This document shows, one piece after another, positions 18,735-27,286 of a stretch of DNA of 53,862 bases (its first letter is position 1; each line of letters starts with the position of its first letter). The stretch comes from Ruminococcus sp. Lineage in GTDB: Bacteria; Bacillota; Clostridia; Oscillospirales; Ruminococcaceae. The position numbers and the translations under genes are program-made. The DNA is taken from positions 1-53,862 of the forward strand of contig JAFUXL010000016.1 of assembly GCA_017470905.1 (NCBI GenBank), written 5' to 3'. The notes under the pieces are model-generated. The model was not told the origin of the DNA and ran no database searches. It saw only the letters and a program-made list of their open reading frames with translations.

Positions 18735-18764
18735 CTGCTCCCCGCTTACGGCGGGGATTTGCAG
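18735..18764. repeat. GC hairpin repeat between glycosyltransferase and flippase
   Basis: CCCCGC/GCGGGG core arms with outer CTGC/GCAG. It belongs to the same family of GC-centred intergenic hairpins, but is less regular. Confidence 0.5.
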
Positions 18765-18842
18765 AATATGGGCTTTGTCCGTATAAAGCCGTATTTCACC
18801 GCAGTGCAGGAAAAATATAAAATAACAGGAAAGGACTTCGCT

Positions 18843-20273
18843 ATGAATTTAAAGAAAGCTGCGTTAATAAATGCAGCAGGCAAATACTCTCAGGTAATAA
18901 TACAGCTTGGTGTATCTGCGATACTTTCGAGAATTTTAACTCCTGATGATTACGGAATTGTTGCTGTCGTTACGGTTTTCAGCACATTTTTCGCCACGCT
19001 TTCAAATATGGGCTTCGGAACGGCAATAATCCAGAAAAAGGATTTAACCGACGAGGACGTAAATAATATCTATTCGTTTACAGTATATGTTTCAATAGTC
19101 CTGACAGCAATGTTTTCCGTTCTTTCATTCGGAATAGCATGGTTCTACAAGGACAGCATATATATCCCGATAATGCTCCTGCTGGGCATTTCCCTGTTCT
19201 TCAACTCGATGAACATGGTTCCGAACGGTATTTTAAACCGTGACAAGAAATTCAAGACAATAGCAATCCGCACGGTAGCAGTCTATGCCGGTGCGGCAGT
19301 TGTTGCGGTAATCCTTGCGCTCCTGCATTTCAGATACTATGCGCTTATAATACAGAACATACTCGCAGCGTTCCTGAACTTTATCTGGAATTATGTCTCG
19401 ACAAAGCCGAAATTCAGGTCAAAAGTCGACATGGCCAGCATAAAGAAGGTATCGAATTATTCCGGCTATCAGTTCGCATTCAATTTCATAAATTATTTTG
19501 CAGGAAATCTCGACAATCTTCTGACGGGAAAATTTTTCGGCTCGACAGACCTCGGCTATTATAACAAGGCATATACACTCTCGCTCTATCCCGTGAACAA
19601 TCTCAAAAGCGTTGTATCGCCTGTCCTTCACCCCATTCTCTCGGATTATCAGAACGAAAAGGATGTCCTTTATTCAAAATATATAAAAGTCTTAAAGCTC
19701 ATGCTCCTGCTCGGAACGTATGCGGAGGCTGTATGCTATATCGCAGGCGGAGAGCTTATTACCATAATATTCGGAAGTCAGTGGGAGAGGTCGATTTTCT
19801 GTTTTAAGATGCTCAGTCTCTGTATCGTATTCAGAATGATGAATTCAAGCAGCGGAGCGATTTTGCAGTCGCTCGGAAACACAAAGCTGCTTTTCATAAA
19901 CGGTCTTGTAAATACCTGCATATCGACAGCCGCCATACTTACAGGAATATTTGTATTCGGCGACATAAACCACCTGTCGCTGTGCGTAGCCGTTGCATAC
20001 GTACTGCACTATGTCTCGACATCACTCATGGTCATAAGTCTGGGATTTGATTACACGCAGAAAAGATATTTCATGGATATGTACAGGGATTATATAGTGC
20101 TTGCCGTGACAATGGCGGCGGCATTCCTTGATTTTTTCAGCATTGAAAATATATTCGTTTCAGCCGTATGCAAGGGATTGTATATAACAGTCGTTTTCGG
20201 TGCGGTGATGTTTGTCACGAAAGAATATAAAATTTTCACAATGCTGCTCCCAAAGAAAAAAAAGACAGCCTGA
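18843..20273 (+). CDS. Wzx-type lipid-linked oligosaccharide flippase
   Basis: 476 residues with about twelve to fourteen membrane helices. It has the N-terminal pattern of the polysaccharide-specific transporter (PST/WzxC) branch of the MOP superfamily: LKKAALINAAGKYSQVIIQLG, SRILTPDDYGIVAVV, SNMGFGTAIIQKKDLT. Such proteins move undecaprenyl-linked repeat units across the membrane before polymerisation. The start chosen is the ATG after AGGAAAGG; the reading from 18759 passes through an untranslated hairpin repeat. Together with the polymerase and priming transferase it defines a Wzx/Wzy-type export pathway. No Wzz, tyrosine kinase or LCP ligase is seen in the window. Confidence 0.9.
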   Translation: MNLKKAALINAAGKYSQVIIQLGVSAILSRILTPDDYGIVAVVTVFSTFFATLSNMGFGTAIIQKKDLTDEDVNNIYSFTVYVSIVLTAMFSVLSFGIAWFYKDSIYIPIMLLLGISLFFNSMNMVPNGILNRDKKFKTIAIRTVAVYAGAAVVAVILALLHFRYYALIIQNILAAFLNFIWNYVSTKPKFRSKVDMASIKKVSNYSGYQFAFNFINYFAGNLDNLLTGKFFGSTDLGYYNKAYTLSLYPVNNLKSVVSPVLHPILSDYQNEKDVLYSKYIKVLKLMLLLGTYAEAVCYIAGGELITIIFGSQWERSIFCFKMLSLCIVFRMMNSSSGAILQSLGNTKLLFINGLVNTCISTAAILTGIFVFGDINHLSLCVAVAYVLHYVSTSLMVISLGFDYTQKRYFMDMYRDYIVLAVTMAAAFLDFFSIENIFVSAVCKGLYITVVFGAVMFVTKEYKIFTMLLPKKKKTA

Positions 20274-20289
20274 CGGCAAGGAGAATACA

Positions 20290-20946
20290 ATGAACGGAAA
20301 GCTTATAGTAATCGAGGGACTTGACGGAAGCGGAAAGGCTACACAGGCGGACAGGATATTTAAAATACTTGAAAATAAGGACGAAAATGTCAGGAAGGTT
20401 TCGTTTCCCGACTATGAAAGCAATTCCTCCGCACTTATAAAAATGTACCTCGGCGGAGAGTTCGGCTCGTCCCCCGATGATGTAAACCCCTATGCGGCAT
20501 CAAGCTTCTATGCCGTTGACCGCTATGCAAGCTATACAAAAAACTGGAGGGATTTTTATCTCGGCGGCGGAATTGTAATCGCCGACAGATACACCACCTC
20601 CAATGCAATACATCAGTGCGCAAAGCTCAGGGAGGAAAAATGGAACGGTTTTATAGACTGGCTTTTTTCCTATGAATATAATCTCCTCGGAATACCTGCC
20701 CCCGCACAGACCGTTTATCTCAGGGTTGACCCCGAAATCAGCCGCAGACTTATAACACAGCGTTATAACGGCGATGAGACAAAAAGAGATATTCACGAGG
20801 CGGATACGGCATATCTCGAAAAGGTGCGCAGAGCCGCAGATTACTGCGCAGAAAAACTGAACTGGAAAACCGTGGAATGTGCGGCGGACGGTTCCATGCG
20901 CAGAATTGAAGATATAACAGACGAAATCCTTGGTCTGATTTTATAA
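20290..20946 (+). CDS. tmk: Thymidylate kinase
   Basis: Phosphorylates dTMP to dTDP. 218 residues. Walker A LIVIEGLDGSGKATQ is at residues 4-18. The DR[YF] dTMP-site block ADRYTTSNAIHQ and a lid with RLITQRYNGDETKRDIHE follow. AAGGAG lies just before the ATG, 16 nt after the flippase stop, so it is the last gene of the polysaccharide transcript. Its supply of dTDP for dTTP feeds both DNA synthesis and, through rfbA, dTDP-rhamnose. Confidence 0.93.
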   Translation: MNGKLIVIEGLDGSGKATQADRIFKILENKDENVRKVSFPDYESNSSALIKMYLGGEFGSSPDDVNPYAASSFYAVDRYASYTKNWRDFYLGGGIVIADRYTTSNAIHQCAKLREEKWNGFIDWLFSYEYNLLGIPAPAQTVYLRVDPEISRRLITQRYNGDETKRDIHEADTAYLEKVRRAADYCAEKLNWKTVECAADGSMRRIEDITDEILGLIL

Positions 20947-21015
20947 ATCAATTTTCCGGATTTGATTTGTATTCCCCGGCAGCGGCTGATTTGCATGAAA
21001 TATCAAAAATATATC

Positions 21016-21044
21016 TTGACTTTTTTTCAAAATAGTACTATAAT
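21016..21044 (+). promoter_or_regulatory. Promoter of greA-lysS
   Basis: TTGACT (21016-21021), 17-nt spacer, TATAAT (21039-21044). A ~165-nt leader containing the hairpin at 21107-21129 separates it from greA. Confidence 0.7.
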
Positions 21045-21106
21045 TAGAATGTTACCACTATTGTTGGGCGATTTAAAAATGTTCATGACAATATATAGAA
21101 ATCTTG

Positions 21107-21129
21107 TTTCCCTGCCGGCGGCAGGGAAA
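21107..21129. repeat. GC hairpin repeat in the greA leader
   Basis: A perfect 10-bp hairpin, TTTCCCTGCC/GGCAGGGAAA, with a ggc loop. It has the same plan as other copies but different outer arms. Confidence 0.65.
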
Positions 21130-21216
21130 TAATAACAGGCATAAAAAGTTCTGTGCATTATTAAAATGCTCATTATAGTTACTATTAAAACATATCTTTT
21201 AAGGAGGATGCATACT

Positions 21217-21684
21217 ATGGCTAAACAGATGTCAAGGTCAAACTATGAAAAACTGGTTCAGGAGCTTGATGACCTTAAAATCAATAAACGTAAGGAAGTT
21301 GCGGAGCGTCTTAAAGTTGCTCGTTCATACGGCGACCTCTCCGAAAACGCAGAGTACGACGAGGCTAAAAATGAACAGGCTATCCTTGAGGCTCATATCG
21401 CAGAGCTTCAGTATACTATCGACAATGCCGAAATTATCGAGGACTCGAATATCTCCGTTGACGAAATCGGCATGGGTTCAAAAATCCAGATAAAAAGACA
21501 GGGCAGCGAAAAAATAGAAACCTTTACTATCGTAGGCACAAATCACGTTGATGTCAGAAACGGTCTTATCTCGGACGAGTCGCCTATCGGAAAGGCTGCC
21601 ATGAAGAAAAAAGTCGGCGATGTTTTCATAGTCGAAGCACCCGTGGGCGAGCTTCGCTTTGAAGTTATCAACATCTCAAAATAA
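21217..21684 (+). CDS. greA: Transcription elongation factor GreA
   Basis: 155 residues. Enters the RNA polymerase secondary channel and stimulates cleavage of backtracked RNA. The N-terminal coiled coil (SRSNYEKLVQELDDLK...) includes the acidic tip block ARSYGDLSENAEYDEAKNEQ. The C-terminal FKBP-like domain ends with ISDESPIGKAAMKKKVGD. AAGGAGG precedes the ATG by 8-10 nt; an in-frame ATG upstream at 21166 lacks this site. lysS follows 18 nt later. Confidence 0.96.
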   Translation: MAKQMSRSNYEKLVQELDDLKINKRKEVAERLKVARSYGDLSENAEYDEAKNEQAILEAHIAELQYTIDNAEIIEDSNISVDEIGMGSKIQIKRQGSEKIETFTIVGTNHVDVRNGLISDESPIGKAAMKKKVGDVFIVEAPVGELRFEVINISK

Positions 21685-21702
21685 ACCGAAAGGACGTATA
21701 TA

Positions 21703-23298
21703 ATGAGCGAAAATAACAGCACCCCCGTTCAGGAAGAACAGGATATAAATATATTGAAGAAGGACAGACTTGATAAGCTTGCCTCTCTGCGTGAGGGCGG
21801 CTTTGACCCCTATCAGACGACAAAATTTGACGTTACCGCAAAGGCTGCTGATTTAAAGGCACAGTACGAAAAGGACGAGGCTGAAATCACTGCCGCCGCT
21901 GACGGAGATGAAGAAAAAATCAAGGCTGACCTCGAAAAGCTCCACGAAAACACAGTCCGCATAGCAGGACGCATAATGAGCTGGAGAAATATGGGCAAGG
22001 CGAATTTCATTGATGTCCGTGACGCAAGCGACAGAATACAGGTCTATGTGCGCTCGAACGATGTCGGCGCAGAGCTTTTCAAGCAGTTCAAGAAGAAATG
22101 GGATATAGGCGATATAATCGGCATTGAGGGCTTTGTATTCCGCACGATGAAGGGCGAAATTTCAATTCATGCAAAGAGCATACAGCTCCTCTCGAAGTCT
22201 CTGCTCCCCCTCCCCGAAAAGTGGCACGGTCTTAAAAATCAGGATATGAGATACCGCCAGAGATACCTTGACCTCATAGTAAATCCCGAAGTAAAGGATA
22301 CTTTCGTAAAGAGAAGCCGTATTATAAAGGAAGTCAGAAATTATCTCGACAATCTTGGCTATACCGAGGTTGATACCCCCGTACTCCATACCCTTGAAAT
22401 AGGCGCAGCCGCAAGACCCTTCATAACTCACCACAATACGCTTGATATTGATATGTATATGCGCATCGAAACGGAGCTTTACCTCAAAAGGCTTATCGTA
22501 GGCGGATTTGACAGGGTTTACGAGGTAGGACGAATTTTCAGGAATGAGGGAATGGACACCTCCCACAACCCCGAATTTACATCAGTCGAGATGTATCAGG
22601 CTTATACGGACTATATCGGCATGATGGATTTAATCGAGAATATGTACCGCACCATAGCCATGAATGTCTGCGGAACGGCTAAAATTACCTATCAGGGCAT
22701 TGAAATAGACATGGAAAGCCCATGGGAACGTCTTACAATGGTTGAGGCTGTAAAGAAATACGCAGGAGTTGATTATAACGACTGGGCTGACGATGCCGCC
22801 GCAAGAGACGCAGCAAAGGAAAAGGGTGTTGAACTTGACGAGGGCGAAAATTCAACAAAGGGTCATGTTCTCATAGCGTTCTTCGACGCATTTGTCGAGG
22901 AAAAGCTTATCCAGCCGACAATAATATATGATTATCCCGTTGAAAACTCTCCCCTTGCAAAGAGAAAGCCCTCCAATCCGGCATTCACGGAGCGTTTTGA
23001 ATATTTCATATATTGCCGTGAAATGGGCAACGCTTTCTCGGAGCTTAACGACCCCATCGACCAGAAAGAGAGATTTGTAAAGCAGGTTGAGGCAAAGAGG
23101 GCGCAGGGTGCGAATGCCGAGGTAGACGAGGACTTCATCACCGCTCTTGAATACGGTCTCCCTCCCACGGGCGGACTTGGGTTCGGACTTGACAGGCTTG
23201 TAATGCTCCTGACGGACAGCGCATCAATAAGAGATGTACTTCTTTTCCCGACAATGAAGCCCATTCCTGCAAACAGCGGCAGACCAATATCGGAATAA
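21703..23298 (+). CDS. lysS: Lysyl-tRNA synthetase, class II
   Basis: 531 residues, slightly longer than the usual ~500. An OB-fold anticodon-binding domain (VRIAGRIMSWRNMGKANFIDVRD) comes first. The class II core has motif 1 near RYRQRYLDLI, motif 2 VGRIFRNEGMDTSHNPEFT and motif 3 GLGFGLDRLVMLL. The extra length comes from an acidic insertion in the N-terminal region and a charged insertion after residue 360 (ARDAAKEKGVELDEGENS). Charges tRNA-Lys in the cytosol. The greA-lysS pair is common in Firmicutes. A bidirectional terminator at 23373-23407 follows. Confidence 0.97.
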   Translation: MSENNSTPVQEEQDINILKKDRLDKLASLREGGFDPYQTTKFDVTAKAADLKAQYEKDEAEITAAADGDEEKIKADLEKLHENTVRIAGRIMSWRNMGKANFIDVRDASDRIQVYVRSNDVGAELFKQFKKKWDIGDIIGIEGFVFRTMKGEISIHAKSIQLLSKSLLPLPEKWHGLKNQDMRYRQRYLDLIVNPEVKDTFVKRSRIIKEVRNYLDNLGYTEVDTPVLHTLEIGAAARPFITHHNTLDIDMYMRIETELYLKRLIVGGFDRVYEVGRIFRNEGMDTSHNPEFTSVEMYQAYTDYIGMMDLIENMYRTIAMNVCGTAKITYQGIEIDMESPWERLTMVEAVKKYAGVDYNDWADDAAARDAAKEKGVELDEGENSTKGHVLIAFFDAFVEEKLIQPTIIYDYPVENSPLAKRKPSNPAFTERFEYFIYCREMGNAFSELNDPIDQKERFVKQVEAKRAQGANAEVDEDFITALEYGLPPTGGLGFGLDRLVMLLTDSASIRDVLLFPTMKPIPANSGRPISE

Positions 23299-23315
23299 AA
23301 ACCGCAAATTAAATT

Positions 23316-23346
23316 TTTATCCCCCCGCCGGCAGCGAGGGGATAAA
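23316..23346. repeat. GC hairpin repeat after lysS
   Basis: TTTATCCCC...GGGGATAAA arms around a CGC/GCG core with a small mismatch. It lies 18 nt after the lysS stop and before the terminator. Confidence 0.55.
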
Positions 23347-23372
23347 TTAATTATTGCAATGTCATAAACAAA

Positions 23373-23407
23373 AATCCCCCGTGTCATAAACAGGGGGATT
23401 GTTTTTT
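23373..23407. terminator. Bidirectional terminator between lysS and rpsR
   Basis: AATCCCCC/GGGGGATT arms are followed by GTTTTTT on the + strand and by TTTTG on the - strand. It serves the two converging transcripts. Confidence 0.8.
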
Positions 23408-23411
23408 ATAA

Positions 23412-23660
23412 TCAGTCGCTTACGTAAGGGAGAAGAGCGATATGTCTTGCTCTCTTGATAGCAACGGTAAGTTCACGCTGGTGGAACGCACAGGTACCTG
23501 TTACACGTCTGGGGAGAATTTTAGCTCTCTCCGTCATGCACTTTCTGAGCTTTGCGAGGTCCTTGTAATCAATTCTCTCAATTCTGTCTGCGCAGAACAT
23601 ACAAACCTTCTTGCGAGGTTTCTTAGCGGGACGGGGACTTCTTTCCTTATCCATTGGCAT
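23412..23660 (-). CDS. rpsR: Ribosomal protein bS18
   Basis: 82 residues, small-subunit protein that pairs with bS6 on the 30S platform. It carries the conserved [21 protein letters not shown] and [30 protein letters not shown]. Third gene of the rpsF-ssb-rpsR operon. It keeps a CxxC-type pair (C20, C23) in the N-terminal part, seen in zinc-binding S18 forms. Confidence 0.97.
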   Translation of the reverse strand: MPMDKERSPRPAKKPRKKVCMFCADRIERIDYKDLAKLRKCMTERAKILPRRVTGTCAFHQRELTVAIKRARHIALLPYVSD

Positions 23661-23691
23661 TTGATTTATCCTCCTATCTTAGATATTATTA

Positions 23692-24246
23692 TCAGAACGG
23701 AACATCTCCGTCGCTGATAATTTCTTCAAAGTCGTTATTGCTGCCGTATGACATACTGTCATTGTTCTGGGGCTGCTGCGGAGGGGGAGCAGGATAATCA
23801 CTGCCGTTATTATAACCGTTGTTATTATTATAACCATTGTTATTGTAACCGTTATTATTATAACCGCCGTTGTTATTGTAGTTATTATTCTGGTAGCTGT
23901 TGTTATTTCCGCCCGACTCTGATTTACTTCCGACAAACTCAACATTATCGACATATACATCGGTAGTATAGTGAGTGACATCGGGATGATTTTTGTCCTG
24001 GTAGCTGCCTGTCCTGAGATTTCCCTCAATACAGATGAGCTTGCCCTTGCTGAAATAGCGTGAAACAAACTCCGCAGTCTGTCTCCATGCGATACAGTTT
24101 ATGAAATCAGCATCATACTCACCTGTCTGCGGATTTTTGAAACTTCTGTTCACAGCAACGCTGAACCTGCATGAGGAAACACCGTTCTGTGTCTGTCTGA
24201 GTTCGGGGTCTCTTGTAAGCCTGCCTATTAAAATAACCTTATTCAT
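23692..24246 (-). CDS. ssb: Single-stranded DNA-binding protein
   Basis: 184 residues. The N-terminal OB fold runs to ~110: MNKVILIGRLTRDPELRQTQ, FSVAVNRSF, FINCIAWRQTAEFVSRYFSKG. A disordered linker of Asn, Gly and Tyr repeats (NNNGYNN-like, about 120-155) follows, and then the acidic tip SDGDVPF that docks partner proteins. Coats and protects single-stranded DNA in replication and repair. The low-complexity linker explains the long repetitive AAC/TAT tract at 23800-23900. Confidence 0.97.
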   Translation of the reverse strand: MNKVILIGRLTRDPELRQTQNGVSSCRFSVAVNRSFKNPQTGEYDADFINCIAWRQTAEFVSRYFSKGKLICIEGNLRTGSYQDKNHPDVTHYTTDVYVDNVEFVGSKSESGGNNNSYQNNNYNNNGGYNNNGYNNNGYNNNNGYNNGSDYPAPPPQQPQNNDSMSYGSNNDFEEIISDGDVPF

Positions 24247-24275
24247 CTGACCGCCTCCTTAAAAATAAAGCAGAA

Positions 24276-24572
24276 TTATTCAACAACAGTAATGAGCGAA
24301 CGAAGAATGCCGTCAGCAATATTGAGACGTCTCGAAAGCTCGGCGGGGTATTCGGGAGCTGACTGGAATGTATAGATTACATAGTAACCCTCTGTCTCGT
24401 CCTCGATAGGATATGCAAGCTTGCGCTTACCCCAATCTTCGTTGACTTCAACAGCTTCAGCATGACGCTCAATTCTCTCCTTGAATTTCTGAATGAGAGC
24501 CTTCATAGGTTCTTCACCGTTTTTAAGGCTGAAAACGACCATTGCCTCATATTTAGCGGATACTTTTGCCAT
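24276..24572 (-). CDS. rpsF: Ribosomal protein bS6
   Basis: 98 residues, the usual size: AKVSAKYEAMVVFSLKN, the RIERHAEAVEVNEDWGKRKLAYPI core and EGYYVIYTFQS. The start is the ATG 7 nt after GAGGAGG; the longer reading from 24605 would place the ribosome site inside the gene. Leads the S6-SSB-S18 operon from the promoter at 24651-24679. Confidence 0.96.
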   Translation of the reverse strand: MAKVSAKYEAMVVFSLKNGEEPMKALIQKFKERIERHAEAVEVNEDWGKRKLAYPIEDETEGYYVIYTFQSAPEYPAELSRRLNIADGILRSLITVVE

Positions 24573-24650
24573 TATAAACACCTCCTCTCGGATAATAACC
24601 CGCAACTGCTGCGGGCAAGGATAAATATCGCATAAGCACGATACTTGAAT
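24573..24650 (-). promoter_or_regulatory. rpsF 5' leader with hairpin
   Basis: The ~70-nt leader forms CCCGCA-gcag-TGCGGG followed by ATTATCCGAGA. In many bacteria an S6:S18 complex binds a hairpin with CCG elements in this leader to limit its own synthesis. The position and size fit, but I cannot confirm the consensus by eye. Confidence 0.4.
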
Positions 24651-24679
24651 ATTATATCATATGGGGAATAAAATGTCAA
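24651..24679 (-). promoter_or_regulatory. Promoter of rpsF-ssb-rpsR
   Basis: On the - strand, consensus TTGACA (24674-24679), 17-nt spacer, TATAAT (24651-24656) with extended TGA. It is the strongest-looking promoter in this part, as expected for ribosomal genes. Confidence 0.8.
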
Positions 24680-24710
24680 GGGAAAAATAAATATTTATTT
24701 TTTAATTATC

Positions 24711-25220
24711 TCAGAAATTAAAATCCTCGTAGTCCTCTTTTATAAATCTGTGATATGTCACATGAAGTCCCTCATCGGTTATGCAGTAATAATAGCTGTC
24801 AGGTATGCCGTTTTCAAAATACACAAGCCAGTCAAACTCCTCGTTATTGCTTTTCTGAATGCAGACCTTGCCGTATTTGTTGAAAACATCGAAAACGTCA
24901 TCAACAGATTTTCCGTGCTGTCTGACGGTATCAATCAAATCTGCGATAAAACCGCCCTTATAATTTTCGTGAACGTATTCCGTACCCGTTTCCGAAACAG
25001 TAATGCAGTAGCCCGATTTTATGGCACGGAAAGATATAGCCCCGATTTTATCGCTTTTAAACTCCGCAAGAATATCGTCATTCACGGTATTGACACCGAG
25101 AATATGACAGAGGGATTTTGACGTATAATTAAAGCTTATCGGTCTTTTTTCGTAGCCGATTTTGAGCTGCGCCTCGCAGATATTGTCGATTAAATTTTTC
25201 TCAAGTCCTTCGTAATTCAT
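24711..25220 (-). CDS. DUF3877-like protein
   Basis: 169 residues, soluble, acidic C-terminus (EDYEDFNF). The opening MNYEGLEKNLIDNICEAQ plus LKIGYEKRPISFNY and SLCHILG fits my recollection of DUF3877, a Clostridia family of unknown function. No catalytic motif is visible. It is the last gene of the eight-gene - strand operon; its ATG shares a base with the stop of the small gene before it, so it is translated by coupling. Confidence 0.7.
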   Translation of the reverse strand: MNYEGLEKNLIDNICEAQLKIGYEKRPISFNYTSKSLCHILGVNTVNDDILAEFKSDKIGAISFRAIKSGYCITVSETGTEYVHENYKGGFIADLIDTVRQHGKSVDDVFDVFNKYGKVCIQKSNNEEFDWLVYFENGIPDSYYYCITDEGLHVTYHRFIKEDYEDFNF

Positions 25221-25429
25221 TATTTTTTCCTTTCTATGCCGTACTTTGCATAAAATCTGTCAATATCCCTTTCGGAAGTGACAAGTTCCGCATACATGAG
25301 CTTTTTTGAATGCTTATCGTAAAAACCGATGGTTTTTTCGCCCGTGCAGATGCTCGCCTCGATTTTTATATCATCTGCGGTAAAGCCCTGCGGAACGGGG
25401 ATTTTTTTAGATGAAGAAGCACCGAACAT
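25220..25429 (-). CDS. Small conserved Clostridia protein
   Basis: 69 residues, basic ends, beginning MFGASSSKKIPVPQG. It contains ICTGEKTIGFYDKHSKK and ends with a DIDRFYAKYGI motif. This layout matches a small Clostridia family with consensus CS-ICTGE..GF and a final YGI-like tail; no function is established. The start overlaps the exonuclease stop as TAATG and uses the CAGGAG inside the end of that gene. A longer reading from 25462 lacks a ribosome site. Confidence 0.65.
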   Translation of the reverse strand: MFGASSSKKIPVPQGFTADDIKIEASICTGEKTIGFYDKHSKKLMYAELVTSERDIDRFYAKYGIERKK

Positions 25430-26193
25430 TATACAATCAACTCCTGTTTTGTTACAAGGCACACGGGACAGTGGTCACTGCCCATTATATCTGTATGTAT
25501 TATCGAGTCTTTCACGCTGTTCATAAATCTTTCGGACACGATGAAGTAATCAATTCTCCAGCCCGAATTTTTCTCCCTCGCCCTGAAACGGTACGACCAC
25601 CACGAATACCGGACTTTATCGGGATAAAGTCTGCGGAAGGTATCGGCAAAGCCCGCATTTAAAAGCTGATTGAATTTTCCCCTCTCCTCGTCGGAAAATC
25701 CGGGGTGTCCGACATTCGTCTTAGGATTTTTCAGGTCAATTTCATTGTGTGCGACATTCAAATCACCGCAGTAGACAACGGGCTTTTTCTTATCCAGTTC
25801 AGTTAAGTATTCCCTCATATCGTCCTCAAAATTCATTCGGTAATCAATGCGTTTAAGCTCGGGCTGCGCATTGGGAACATAACAGCAAACGAAATAAAAA
25901 TTTTCATATTCGCAGGTAATGACACGTCCCTCGTCCGTGTGCTTCCCGTCAATTCCGTATTTAACGGACAAGGGCTTATTTTTGGTGAAAACGGCAGTAC
26001 CCGAATAGCCCTTTTTTGCTGTTGAGCTGTTATAATAGGAATAATATCCCTCCGGCTCAAAATCCGCCTGCTCCCTTGTGCATTTGATTTCCTGAAGGCA
26101 GAAAATATCCGCATCAAGGCTTTCAAATATCTCCCTGAAATTCTTATTCATGACGGCTCTGAGACCGTTTACGTTCCAAGATATAAACTTCAT
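25429..26193 (-). CDS. xth: Exodeoxyribonuclease III
   Basis: 254 residues of the exonuclease-endonuclease-phosphatase fold. The metal and catalytic blocks are present in order: SWNVNGLRA, LQEIKC, GYSGTAVF, the GDLNVAHNEIDL block, RIDYFIVS and the final GSDHCPV. Acts on abasic sites and 3' ends in base excision repair. It starts with a 4-nt ATGA overlap with the phosphoesterase gene and ends in a TAATG overlap with the next. Its place in an operon for surface-polymer modification is unexpected. Also called exoA in Bacillus. Confidence 0.95.
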   Translation of the reverse strand: MKFISWNVNGLRAVMNKNFREIFESLDADIFCLQEIKCTREQADFEPEGYYSYYNSSTAKKGYSGTAVFTKNKPLSVKYGIDGKHTDEGRVITCEYENFYFVCCYVPNAQPELKRIDYRMNFEDDMREYLTELDKKKPVVYCGDLNVAHNEIDLKNPKTNVGHPGFSDEERGKFNQLLNAGFADTFRRLYPDKVRYSWWSYRFRAREKNSGWRIDYFIVSERFMNSVKDSIIHTDIMGSDHCPVCLVTKQELIV

Positions 26194-27041
26194 TGGTTTT
26201 CTCCTTTGGTTAAAGTTATAACGGATAATTCGGGGCGGTTGAATATCCTTGGTATGAAAATCATCCGCAAAGGTCTTGCAAGTCCTCTGCTGACTATCTG
26301 TGATGAATTTTTATACTCAAATACTCCCGTTGTACGGTAAGGGAAAACTCCCTGATTGGGCGCATAAAGACCCTGTTCGAGTATGACGGGAAGTCTCCAC
26401 TGTCCGCCGTGAGCGTGACCCGAAAGAACAAGGTCAAATGTCGGGATATTCTCGTCAGGGCGCAAAAGCTCCTCACACTGTTCAGGCTGATGTGCAAGGA
26501 GAATATTATAATAACCATCATCAAGAGTATCATAGCATTCATCAATCTGGGTGGCTTTATCGCCGTATTCATAAGGGTCGATAACTCCGTAAACCCTGAT
26601 TTTCTGATTTCTGACATTGATTTCGCTATATTTTCCGTGCAGGACGGGAACGCCGATTTCGGAAACCTTAACGAAAAATTCGTCATAATCGTCACGCATC
26701 ATCTCATGATTTCCGGCAGCATATCCGCACGGATACTTTTCACTCACAAGCTTCATGATATTCAGCGCATCATCAAAGCCGCCCATATGGTCAATGACAT
26801 CTCCGCCGAAAAGGACTATATCGGGATTTTCATTTTCTATCTCATTCATAAGCCCCGACTGACCCTTTCCGTAAATACAGTCATGCAAATCGGAAATGAA
26901 TATTATTTTTATGTTGTCATTTATTTTATTGCTTTTAATACTGTAATTTATCTTTTCAAGCCAAAATCCCCATGTATAAAGCAAAATTACGAGAGCCGAA
27001 ACAGCTCCCGCAATTATTCTCCTGCGCTTTTTCGGGCGCAT
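26190..27041 (-). CDS. Membrane-anchored metallophosphoesterase (YkuE-like)
   Basis: 283 residues. After a basic KKRRR start there is one membrane helix (residues 9-27). The calcineurin-like domain carries all metal blocks: FISDLHDC, FGGDVIDH, AAGNHEMM and GHAHGGQWRLP. YkuE-type relatives hydrolyse phosphoesters at the membrane, in some cases lipid-linked ones. It follows the acyl carrier protein with a TAATG overlap. A link to the polymer modification genes upstream is plausible but not shown. Confidence 0.9.
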   Translation of the reverse strand: MRPKKRRRIIAGAVSALVILLYTWGFWLEKINYSIKSNKINDNIKIIFISDLHDCIYGKGQSGLMNEIENENPDIVLFGGDVIDHMGGFDDALNIMKLVSEKYPCGYAAGNHEMMRDDYDEFFVKVSEIGVPVLHGKYSEINVRNQKIRVYGVIDPYEYGDKATQIDECYDTLDDGYYNILLAHQPEQCEELLRPDENIPTFDLVLSGHAHGGQWRLPVILEQGLYAPNQGVFPYRTTGVFEYKNSSQIVSRGLARPLRMIFIPRIFNRPELSVITLTKGENQ

Positions 27042-27286
27042 TATTTTGTTCCTCTCTCACAGATAATGTCAATCATTTCGCCGACATTCTTCATTCCCGA
27101 AACTTCTTTCATCTTGAAGCGCATACCAAATTCTTCCTCTACAGCACCTATGAGGTTAATATGCTCAATGCTGTCCCAGTCCTCGATGTCTGCGGAGGTT
27201 GTGCTGCCGCTGACAGTTATATCCTCATCGTCAAAAACGTCCCTGAAAACCTCGCTGAGCCTTGTGATAACATCATTCTTATTCAT
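27041..27286 (-). CDS. Acyl carrier protein (dedicated)
   Basis: 81 residues. Helix-loop-helix carrier with DWDSIEHINLIGAVEEEFG, where the Ser in DSIEH carries phosphopantetheine. The start is the ATG 8 nt after AAGGAG, giving a short overlap with the end of the FkbH gene. It differs from housekeeping AcpP (DSLD motif) and belongs to the D-S-I-E-H type seen next to FkbH and DltC-like systems. It probably carries the C3 acyl group handled by FkbH and consumed by the MBOAT enzyme. Confidence 0.92.
   Translation of the reverse strand: MNKNDVITRLSEVFRDVFDDEDITVSGSTTSADIEDWDSIEHINLIGAVEEEFGMRFKMKEVSGMKNVGEMIDIICERGTK

Noticed and set aside
23790-23910. Repetitive tract considered as tandem repeat or CRISPR
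   Set aside because: It encodes the Asn/Gly/Tyr linker of SSB; no spacers or constant repeat units.
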